DNA of 20,712 nucleotides. Source: GWB2-37-7 sp049684915. GTDB lineage: Bacteria > Bacillota > Clostridia > Lutisporales > Lutisporaceae. The notes beneath the pieces were generated by a model. That model was not told where the DNA came from and did no database searches. It saw only the letters and a list, made by a program, of their open reading frames with translations. Both the position numbers and the translations under genes were made by a program. Location of the stretch: contig JBAVGO010000162.1 of NCBI GenBank assembly GCA_049684915.1, positions 1 to 20,712 on the forward strand, given 5' to 3'. The stretch's first letter is position 1, and every line of letters starts with the position of its first letter. Shown here in pieces: positions 14,149 to 20,712 of this stretch.

Positions 14149-14479
14149 TTCGGTACCTCCAAAATTAAATATAAAAAAATCACAAAGCTTTCTTTCTAAA
14201 TATGTTGCGAAAAAGATTTATTATACACAAAAGCAGTAGAAGCATCTGATTTTGTGTTATCGGTAATGTATTTTTCACAACATATGAATCAAGGAAAATG
14301 TTTTGCACAAAACATATATATACAGGATAAAAAAATACCCCGAGTAAATAATAGTATTGAGTTGACACTATTATTATAATTCAAAATCTATGTATTTAAT
14401 AGCATTTACTAGCTGTATTTTACGTAATCATTATTTACGCTTTTAAATAATATGCAGCATGCAGAAGGAGGCAGTGATC
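14149..14479. other. 331-bp intergenic region between the tautomerase and lonB genes
   Basis: The left part holds the tautomerase ribosome binding site on the minus strand; the right end holds AAGGAGG (14465-14471) for lonB. In between are an 18-nt palindrome (14298-14315) and a TTGACA at 14363-14368 on the plus strand with no good -10 at 17 bp. I searched for a sigma-F type promoter, since lonB is forespore-specific in B. subtilis, and found none. A minus-strand frame at 14180-14368 starts with GTG, has no ribosome binding site, and looks spurious. Confidence 0.55.
14298..14315. promoter_or_regulatory. 18-nt palindrome ATGTTTTG-CA-CAAAACAT (candidate operator)
   Basis: Two perfect 8-bp arms with a 2-bp centre, lying in the divergent region between the tautomerase gene and lonB. 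Size and symmetry suit a dimeric helix-turn-helix regulator. It is not followed by a T-run, so it is not a terminator. No owner can be named. Confidence 0.35.
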
Positions 14480-16207
14480 ATGTCACAAGTATTTTTCATT
14501 GTACAATTTTTCTTCGCGGTTATAATAGGTTTATATTTTTTAAACCTGCTAAAGAATCAAAATGGCAGTAAAGTAATAGTGGAGAAGGAATCAAGAAAAG
14601 AAATGGAAAAGCTTCAAAGGCTTAGAGATATAAAGCTTACAAAGCCTTTATCTGAGCTAACAAGACCTGAAAGCTTCGAGGAAATAATAGGTCAGCAAAA
14701 TGGTATAAAAGCTTTGAAAGCGGCAATTTGCAGTCCTAACCCGCAACATATAATAATATATGGACCACCGGGAATAGGAAAAACAGCTGCTGCGAGACTT
14801 GTCTTAGGAGAAGCCAAGAAGCTCGATCGCTGTCCATTTAGAAATGATGCAAAATTTATTGAGATAGATGCTACCACTGTACGCTTTGACGAGAGAGGTA
14901 TTGCAGACCCTCTCATAGGTTCTGTTCACGATCCTATATACCAAGGTGCAGGTGCTATGGGTGCTGCTGGGGTGCCCCAACCAAAAGCTGGAGCAGTAAC
15001 TAAGGCTCATGGGGGAATATTATTTATTGATGAGATAGGAGAATTGCATCCAATTCAAATGAATAAAATGCTTAAGGTATTGGAAGACAGAAAGGTGTTT
15101 TTGGAGAGTGCATATTATAATTCTGAAGATACAAATATACCTTATCATATACATGATATTTTTCAAAATGGACTTCCAGCAGATTTTCGTTTAATCGGGG
15201 CTACCACAAGAGGACCTGAAAGTATTCCACCCGCTTTAAGGTCAAGATGTATGGAAATCTACTTCAGACCGCTTACTCATGATGAAATCAAGCTTGTGGC
15301 TGAGAATGCAGTGAAGAAGATTAACTTTGATATACAGGAAGGTGCTTCTGAGGTAATATCCAAGTATGCTACAAACGGAAGAGAAGCAGTTAATATGATT
15401 CAGACAGCAGTAGGTATTAATATATTAGAGCAAAGAGATAAAATATTAATAAATGATATAGAGTGGGTACTAAACAATGGTCAATACAGTCCAAGGCCAG
15501 ATATAAAGATTAAGAATGAAGCTATGATAGGCTATGCAAACGGATTAGCAGTATACGGACCAAATATAGGTATGCTGCTAGAGATTGAAGCAACAGCCAC
15601 AAAGGTAGGTATACGAAAAGGCAGAATCAATATTACAGGTGTGGTTGAAGAAGAAGAAATAGGTTCAAGAGAAGGTAGAACAATTAAGAGGAAGAGTATG
15701 GCAAAGGGCTCGGTGGAAAATGTGCTTACTGTGCTAAAAAAATATTTAGATACTGATCCGTCAAGCTATGACATACACTTGAACTTTCCGGGAGGTACAC
15801 CAGTAGATGGGCCTTCTGCTGGAATAACAATTGCAGCTGCCATATATTCAGCAATACACAACATTCCCATAGATAACAAGGTAGCAATGACAGGAGAGAT
15901 ATCTATACATGGCATGGTAATGCCTGTTGGAGGTATTGTTGCAAAGGTCGAAGCTGCGATTCAGGCAGGAGCAGAACGAGTAATAATACCAAAGGACAAT
16001 TGGCAGCATATTTTCAGCAATTTTGATATACAAGTAATACCTGTTGAGAATATAAATGAAGTCATGGATATTGTGTTAACTTCAAAGGTTCAACAATTGC
16101 ATAGTCAGGCTCCTACATTGGATATAGGTGTACTCACAGCACAAGCTATATCCCCTGTCACTACTATTCAAGCTAAAGCAGAAAGGCATATTGAAATCAA
16201 AGGTTGA
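14480..16207 (+). CDS. lonB: LonB-type ATP-dependent protease (sporulation Lon)
   Basis: 575 residues. Residues 1-25 are a hydrophobic segment (MSQVFFIVQFFFAVIIGLYF) that could tether it to the membrane. The AAA+ domain follows: Walker A GPPGIGKTAA, Walker B GGILFIDEIGEL, and sensor region LIGATTRGPESIPPALRSRC. The C-terminal Lon protease domain has the Ser-Lys dyad S446 (VDGPSAGIT) and K489 (GGIVAKVEAA), spaced 43 residues as in E. coli Lon. The long N-terminal Lon substrate domain is absent, which defines LonB. In B. subtilis LonB acts in the forespore, fitting a spore former. An ATG at 14459 lies before the AAGGAGG at 14465-14471; the ATG at 14480, 8 nt after it, is the start. It is followed by lon after a 193-nt gap, the common order in Firmicutes. 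Confidence 0.94.
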   Translation: MSQVFFIVQFFFAVIIGLYFLNLLKNQNGSKVIVEKESRKEMEKLQRLRDIKLTKPLSELTRPESFEEIIGQQNGIKALKAAICSPNPQHIIIYGPPGIGKTAAARLVLGEAKKLDRCPFRNDAKFIEIDATTVRFDERGIADPLIGSVHDPIYQGAGAMGAAGVPQPKAGAVTKAHGGILFIDEIGELHPIQMNKMLKVLEDRKVFLESAYYNSEDTNIPYHIHDIFQNGLPADFRLIGATTRGPESIPPALRSRCMEIYFRPLTHDEIKLVAENAVKKINFDIQEGASEVISKYATNGREAVNMIQTAVGINILEQRDKILINDIEWVLNNGQYSPRPDIKIKNEAMIGYANGLAVYGPNIGMLLEIEATATKVGIRKGRINITGVVEEEEIGSREGRTIKRKSMAKGSVENVLTVLKKYLDTDPSSYDIHLNFPGGTPVDGPSAGITIAAAIYSAIHNIPIDNKVAMTGEISIHGMVMPVGGIVAKVEAAIQAGAERVIIPKDNWQHIFSNFDIQVIPVENINEVMDIVLTSKVQQLHSQAPTLDIGVLTAQAISPVTTIQAKAERHIEIKG

Positions 16208-16400
16208 TTAAATATAATTATAAAGTTATAATAAAAAAAGGCTTCAATAGAAAAAATATACATTAGTTTATATTTCTTTTAATGTGTAAAATCAATAAGC
16301 ACAGCAATCTAAGTTTGTGTATATTATTGTCTTATGTCACATGTATGGTATGAGCAATAAACATAAACTAAACTTTCTTGTGTTAATAGGAGTGATAAGG

Positions 16401-18755
16401 ATGAGCAAAAAAACAAATGATAAGAGAAGAAGGTTACCTCTATTGCCCCTAAGAGGCTTAAGCATATTTCCATATATGATATTGCACTTTGATGTTGGCA
16501 GAGAGAAGTCAGTAAGAGCGTTAGAAGAGGCAATGATAAATGATCAGCTAATACTTTTAGTGACTCAGAAAGAAGCACAAACAGATTTTCCTTCAAAAGA
16601 TGATTTTTATGAAGTTGGTACTGTATCTAAAGTAAAGCAGCTGTTAAAGCTGCCAGGAGATACTATAAGAGTGCTTGTAGAGGGTGTATCTAGAGCAAGA
16701 ATTGAAGAAATGATATCCGATGAACAGTTCTTTTTGGTAGATGTGACAGAGCTTGAGGAAACTGAGATAGAAATTGATACAGAAACAGAAGCTTTAAAAA
16801 GAAGTGTTCTTAATGTGTTTGATGGATATGTTAAGGCTAATAGTAAAATAGCTCCTGAAACCCTAGCGACCGTTTCTGAAATAGAGGATATCTCAAGATT
16901 TGCAGATGTGGTTGCATCCAATCTTACTATTAAGATTGAAGATAAACAGGAGATTTTAGCTAGCTTTGATGTCAAAGATAGAATGGAGTTAATATATGAG
17001 ATAATTTCAAAAGAGCTTGAAATACTAGAAATTGAGAGAAAGATTAGTTCTAGGGTAAGAAAGCAAATTGACAAGTCTCAAAGAGAGTATTATCTTAGAG
17101 AGCAGGTTAGGGCGATACAGAAGGAACTAGGCGAAAAGGAAGGAAATGGAGAGGAAATAGATCAATACAGAGAAAAGCTTCAAAAGCTTGAATTGCCTGA
17201 AGAAGTTCATACGAAAATAGAGAAAGAGCTAGACAGACTTTCAAAGCTTACACATGGCTCCCCTGAAGTAGGTGTTAGTAAAACCTATTTGGACTGGATT
17301 TTTGATTTACCATGGAACGCAGAGACTAAGGATAATTTAGATATAAAACATGCCAGAGAAATCCTAGAAGAAGATCATTACGGTCTGAAGAAGGTAAAAG
17401 AAAGGGTGTTAGAATACTTGGCGATTAGACAATTGTCAAAGAGTATGAAAGGACCTATACTTTGTCTTGTTGGACCTCCTGGAGTAGGTAAGACTTCTGT
17501 AGCTAAGTCTATCGCGAGAGCTATGGATAGGAAGTTCGTTAGAATGTCTCTTGGCGGGGTAAGAGATGAAGCTGAGATACGTGGACACAGGAGAACATAT
17601 ATTGGTGCAATACCAGGTAGAATAATTTATTCCATAAAACAAGCAGGTACTAGAAATCCGCTGTTTTTACTAGATGAAATAGATAAGATGTCTAGTGACT
17701 TTAGAGGTGATCCTGCATCTGCAATGCTTGAGGTTTTGGACCCTGAGCAAAATAAAGATTTTAGAGATCACTATCTTGAATTGCCCTTTGATCTTTCAAA
17801 GGTGATGTTTTTAACTACAGCAAATTCTTTAGATAATATACCTAGGCCTTTGATAGACAGAATGGAAATAATAAATATTTCTGGATATACAGAGGAAGAA
17901 AAATTGCATATAGCTCTAAAATATCTAATACCAAAACAAATTAAAGAACATTCATTGGATGAAAAAAATATCCAGATGTCCGAAGCAACCGTAAAAACCA
18001 TTATAACTGGATATACAAAGGAATCCGGTGTTAGAGGCTTAGAACGTCAAATAGCTAGTGTAATAAGAAAAGCAGCAGCAAATATTGTTGAGCATAAAAA
18101 GGATGTAGTGAAAATAACACCGGCTAATCTAAATAAATATTTAGGTATCGAGCGATATAAGTATGATAAAATAGGTCAAAGGAATGAAATAGGTGTAGTA
18201 ACAGGTCTAGCATGGACGCCAGTAGGTGGAGATACATTGTTTATCGAGGTTTCGGTCATGCCTGGAACAGGAAAACTCGAGCTTACAGGTCAGCTGGGAG
18301 ATGTAATGAAAGAGTCAGCTAGAGCAGGCTTAAGTTATATTAGATCAAGGTGTGAAGAGTATAACATTGATAAGGATTTCACAAAAACCATGGATATCCA
18401 TATACATGTACCGGAGGGAGCAACCCCAAAGGATGGTCCTTCAGCCGGAATTACTATGACGACAGCTATGATATCTGCTCTAACAAAAACACCAGTTTAC
18501 AAGGATGTAGCAATGACTGGTGAAGTAACTTTAAGAGGAAGGGTACTACCTATAGGCGGCTTAAAGGAAAAGGTATTGGCTGCGAATAGGGCAGGTATTA
18601 AGAAGTTGATAATACCAATAGAAAATGAAAAGGATATTGAAGAAATACCTCAAAACGTGAGAAGAAAAATTGAATTTGTACTTGCCAGCAATATGGAAGA
18701 GGTTTTAGAACATGCGTTGGCAATAGGTGAAGATTATGATTATAAAAAGGTGTGA
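16401..18755 (+). CDS. lon: ATP-dependent protease Lon (LonA)
   Basis: 784 residues, normal family length; the hexameric cytoplasmic protease that removes damaged and short-lived regulatory proteins. Residues 10-200 are the Lon substrate-binding domain (LPLLPLRGLSIFPYMILHFD). About 200-310 are a coiled helical region with QREYYLREQVRAIQKELGE. The AAA+ module has Walker A GPPGVGKT at 358-365 and Walker B PLFLLDEIDKM. The protease domain has S681 (KDGPSAGIT) and K724 (GGLKEKVLAA), spacing 43. An upstream in-frame ATG at 16317 would add 28 residues unlike other Lons; AGGAG at 16388-16392 supports the ATG at 16401. No CIRCE or CtsR site is evident in the 193-bp upstream gap. It overlaps engB by 20 nt, so the two are translationally coupled. 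Confidence 0.97.
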   Translation: MSKKTNDKRRRLPLLPLRGLSIFPYMILHFDVGREKSVRALEEAMINDQLILLVTQKEAQTDFPSKDDFYEVGTVSKVKQLLKLPGDTIRVLVEGVSRARIEEMISDEQFFLVDVTELEETEIEIDTETEALKRSVLNVFDGYVKANSKIAPETLATVSEIEDISRFADVVASNLTIKIEDKQEILASFDVKDRMELIYEIISKELEILEIERKISSRVRKQIDKSQREYYLREQVRAIQKELGEKEGNGEEIDQYREKLQKLELPEEVHTKIEKELDRLSKLTHGSPEVGVSKTYLDWIFDLPWNAETKDNLDIKHAREILEEDHYGLKKVKERVLEYLAIRQLSKSMKGPILCLVGPPGVGKTSVAKSIARAMDRKFVRMSLGGVRDEAEIRGHRRTYIGAIPGRIIYSIKQAGTRNPLFLLDEIDKMSSDFRGDPASAMLEVLDPEQNKDFRDHYLELPFDLSKVMFLTTANSLDNIPRPLIDRMEIINISGYTEEEKLHIALKYLIPKQIKEHSLDEKNIQMSEATVKTIITGYTKESGVRGLERQIASVIRKAAANIVEHKKDVVKITPANLNKYLGIERYKYDKIGQRNEIGVVTGLAWTPVGGDTLFIEVSVMPGTGKLELTGQLGDVMKESARAGLSYIRSRCEEYNIDKDFTKTMDIHIHVPEGATPKDGPSAGITMTTAMISALTKTPVYKDVAMTGEVTLRGRVLPIGGLKEKVLAANRAGIKKLIIPIENEKDIEEIPQNVRRKIEFVLASNMEEVLEHALAIGEDYDYKKV

Positions 18756-19317
18756 TTTTGTCACTAGTGCTGCACGAAATGATCAGTATCCTATATCAGA
18801 TTTACCGGAGGTTGCTTTTGCAGGCAGGTCTAATGTGGGCAAATCCTCCCTTATAAATTCTATGTTGAATAGAAAAAGCCTCGTTAAGGTAAGTTCAAAG
18901 CCTGGGAAGACAAGACTTATAAATTTCTTTGTAGTAGATGAAGAGCTTATGCTTGTAGACCTTCCTGGTTACGGTTATGCAGCGGTATCTCAAGCAGAAA
19001 AGCAAAAGTGGGGAATGATGATAGAGGATTATCTCACTATTCGGGAGAACCTGAAATGTGTAGTTCTCTTAGTGGATATAAGACATAAACCAACTGGTGA
19101 TGATAGGCTTATGTATGACTTTATTAAATATTATAGAGGTAAGGCAATAGTAGTAGCAACTAAGCTTGATAAAATTAAAAAAAGTGAGCTTAAGAAGAAT
19201 CTTGATTTAATAAGAAATACCTTAGAGTTAGAGACCACTGATATTCTTATTCCCTATTCATCTGCAACTCATCAGAATAGAGAAGAACTGTGGGATTTGA
19301 TTGTTCAAGCCTTCTAA
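18736..19317 (+). CDS. engB: Ribosome-biogenesis GTPase EngB (YsxC/YihA)
   Basis: 193 residues, a TRAFAC-class GTPase needed for late assembly of the 50S subunit. Motifs: G1 GRSNVGKS at 30-37 with K36 and S37; the switch region KPGKTRLINF; G3 DLPGYGYA; G4 TKLDK; G5 SSATH. The N-terminus MIIKRCDFVTSAARNDQYP matches the family pattern. A GTG at 18727 is also in frame, but the ribosome binding site AGGTGA (18725-18730) lies over it and 5 nt before the ATG at 18736, so the latter is chosen. The start lies inside the end of lon (20-nt overlap), the usual lon-ysxC arrangement. Confidence 0.96.
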   Translation: MIIKRCDFVTSAARNDQYPISDLPEVAFAGRSNVGKSSLINSMLNRKSLVKVSSKPGKTRLINFFVVDEELMLVDLPGYGYAAVSQAEKQKWGMMIEDYLTIRENLKCVVLLVDIRHKPTGDDRLMYDFIKYYRGKAIVVATKLDKIKKSELKKNLDLIRNTLELETTDILIPYSSATHQNREELWDLIVQAF

Positions 19318-19334
19318 ATTATGTGGGGGTAACA

Positions 19335-20027
19335 ATGATAAAGTTTCTTATAACTTTCTTACTTATTATGGGTCTTAATATACCTGTATATCTAGAGGTG
19401 TACAAGCATATTCTTAGGCATAAAAGCATATTATTTCAGATAATAATAACTATGGTCTATTGGGCGGTTGCATTTATGACTCAGACCTTAGGGGCTTTGA
19501 TAGCTATAATATATTTGTATGTTGTTTTTTACAGAAAGACAAAACAGGAAGAAACCCTAAGAGAAATAAATATTTGGCACATAGATGTTAGTGATGCTAT
19601 TCTAATAAGTGTTATTAGTATATTTGCCAGAATACTTATACTTGCTGTAAATCTTGCATATGTTATAGTATTGGACAAATTATTTAATTATGACATACAG
19701 CCTCAGGATGTGGTTCTGTATTACACTGGAGCTGAGCTGTGGTTGAAGGGTATTTTGGCAGTTGAAATAGTATTAATTGCACCTATGGTTGAGGAGTTTG
19801 TATTTAGATTTTTCTTATATGACAAGCTGCTTGTAAACAAAATGCCAAGGTATATGGCAGCAATAATCTCAGCAGCTCTTTTCGCACTTGTTCATTTTAA
19901 TGTAGCAGGTATACCTACCTTTTTTGGATTAGGATTATTCTGTGCTTATATGTATGAGAAAAAAGGATATTGGGGAGCTGTAATAGCTCATGGAGTATCT
20001 AACGCATTTACCTTATTATTTTTATAA
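19335..20027 (+). CDS. CPBP-family intramembrane metalloprotease
   Basis: 230 residues, mostly hydrophobic, with about six membrane spans. The C-terminal half carries the CPBP/CAAX (Abi, Rce1-like) motifs: EE-x-x-x-R as E153 E154 FVF R158, then F-x-x-x-H as FALVHF with H187, and the final H-x-x-x-N as H219 GVSN223. These are the predicted glutamate and histidine catalytic residues. Bacterial members act in peptide maturation, bacteriocin immunity or unknown roles. An in-frame ATG at 19290 lies within engB; GTGGGGGT precedes the ATG at 19335 at normal spacing and gives a membrane-type N-terminus (MIKFLITFLLI). It follows engB by 17 nt and probably belongs to the same operon. A role in processing the repeat pro-peptide is imaginable but unsupported beyond being in the same window. 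Confidence 0.87.
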   Translation: MIKFLITFLLIMGLNIPVYLEVYKHILRHKSILFQIIITMVYWAVAFMTQTLGALIAIIYLYVVFYRKTKQEETLREINIWHIDVSDAILISVISIFARILILAVNLAYVIVLDKLFNYDIQPQDVVLYYTGAELWLKGILAVEIVLIAPMVEEFVFRFFLYDKLLVNKMPRYMAAIISAALFALVHFNVAGIPTFFGLGLFCAYMYEKKGYWGAVIAHGVSNAFTLLFL

Positions 20028-20047
20028 CGTATAGGATGTGAAGCTAT

Positions 20048-20443
20048 ATGGAATTGGAATTTCAGACTATTATGATAGATGCCTTGACAGAGGCCTTACA
20101 GCGTAAAGTACCTGTATCGATAAAAAATAATGCAAACAGAGGTATAATAGTAATTACAGCTACTGATAGCAAGATTATACTGTCTCTTAGTAAGATGCCA
20201 GGTATGCTACTGGATGATCTTGCACATATTTTATCGGATGCTCTGGGTATAGGACCTGATTTAATATATGATAGAGTGAGCATAATAAAGGAAGATTTTG
20301 TGATTTATTATGTGGTTTGGATAAGAGATAAGGAAGAAAGCAGAAATTTTGTTGAGCAAGAATTTAAAGGACCTCTAAATCATATAACTTTTATGAGCCC
20401 TAAGGTGATTTCAATAATAAAAGATGCAGATATGCAATCTTAA
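20048..20443 (+). CDS. Small protein of unknown function
   Basis: 131 residues, soluble, no signal peptide or membrane span. It is predicted to alternate helix and strand: a helix at 1-20 (MELEFQTIMIDALTEALQR), strands VSIKN, GIIVITA, KIILSL, a helix MLLDDLAHILSDALGIG, then strands VSIIKEDFVIYYVVWIRD, and a final helix/strand part VISIIKDADM. The pattern is alpha/beta with no recognisable catalytic motif. I do not recognise the family. It lies 20 nt after the CPBP protease gene with only a weak ribosome binding site (AGGATGTGA), so it is probably the last gene of the lonB-lon-engB run. No terminator hairpin with a T-run follows the stop codon within the visible sequence. Confidence 0.75.
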   Translation: MELEFQTIMIDALTEALQRKVPVSIKNNANRGIIVITATDSKIILSLSKMPGMLLDDLAHILSDALGIGPDLIYDRVSIIKEDFVIYYVVWIRDKEESRNFVEQEFKGPLNHITFMSPKVISIIKDADMQS

Positions 20444-20663
20444 CACTAAATTTAGCAATTTATTACGAGAAATCGAGTAATATGGATAAATAACAAGATA
20501 ATTTACAATAATGAAAGCTATAGTAGCATAAAATAATAATATTAAGGTGAAAATTTGAATAATAGCTTTTTGAAGTGTTTATAACAATATTAACAAATGG
20601 TATTATATTATAGATGTGTTAAATCTGTATCAATTGAGTAATTTACATTAGGGGGATTTTGAG

Positions 20664-20712
20664 TTGTTAGAAGATATTTTTAATAGCATTTTGCTTATAC
20701 TACAAGTAATAT
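20664..20712 (+). CDS. Start of a further gene cut by the window end (partial)
   Basis: GGGGG at 20651-20655 sits 8 nt before a TTG at 20664, from which a frame runs open to the window edge (MLEDIFNSILLILQVI). The short N-terminus looks amphipathic to hydrophobic, so a membrane protein is possible. Only 16 codons are visible and the start is non-standard, so this is a suggestion. The 220 bp before it (20444-20663) are AT-rich and hold no other feature I can support. Confidence 0.4.
   Translation, partial: MLEDIFNSILLILQVI

Noticed and set aside
14180..14368. 62-codon minus-strand hydrophobic frame
   Set aside because: GTG start without a ribosome binding site; composition is that of AT-rich intergenic DNA.
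16230..16295. Terminator between lonB and lon
   Set aside because: Only a short, purely A-T hairpin (AAATATA/TATATTT) with a mismatch; not convincing, so lonB and lon may be partly co-transcribed.
16317..16400. N-terminal extension of Lon from an upstream ATG
   Set aside because: The 28 extra residues resemble no Lon N-terminus, and the AGGAG at 16388-16392 points to the ATG at 16401.

Overview
The window is AT-rich (roughly one third G+C by eye), almost every gene has a strong GGAGG-type ribosome binding site, and GTG and TTG starts occur. With the gene content (trigger factor, clpP, clpX, lonB, lon, engB; a YhcN/YlaJ-type spore lipoprotein; a thermolysin-family secreted protease), this points to an endospore-forming low-GC Firmicute, most likely class Clostridia. 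I cannot name the species.

Layout. Positions 1-2135: the last 12 codons of one M4 metallopeptidase gene, then a complete M4 metallopeptidase gene. The two have matching 3' ends and terminators, so they are a tandem duplication. 2746-4416: a TGS-domain uridine-kinase-like nucleoside kinase. 4637-5200: a probable spore lipoprotein. 5360-6253: an EamA permease. 6537-9776: the protein quality-control operon tig-clpP-clpX, from a clear sigma-A promoter and closed by a terminator at 9789-9840. 14480-20443: lonB, lon, engB (ysxC/yihA), a CPBP-family membrane protease and a small protein of unknown family. A further gene probably starts at 20664 and leaves the window.

Between clpX and lonB, which from general knowledge of Clostridia I expect to be neighbours, lies about 4.7 kb of accessory DNA (9843-14479). 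It begins with a minus-strand regulator of 435 residues: an N-terminal Xre-type helix-turn-helix followed by a long TPR-like helical region, the architecture of RRNPP peptide-pheromone receptors (PlcR, NprR, PrgX, Rap-like). Divergent from it, across a 218-bp intergenic region with repeated TGTAAACTAT boxes, is a 140-residue exported protein. It is a signal peptide followed by six nearly perfect 19-residue repeats, each closed by a lysine or lysine pair. I read this pair as a candidate quorum-sensing cassette whose pro-peptide carries six copies of the signal, like yeast alpha-factor precursors. This is the most interesting item in the window.

Downstream of the pro-peptide, after a strong terminator, an operon encodes two paralogous small membrane proteins and a membrane-anchored beta-propeller protein. 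Its upstream region carries a palindrome with the same TGTAAAC core, so it could be an output of the signalling pair, but that is inference. A convergent tautomerase-family gene and a 331-bp intergenic stretch complete the accessory block before lonB.
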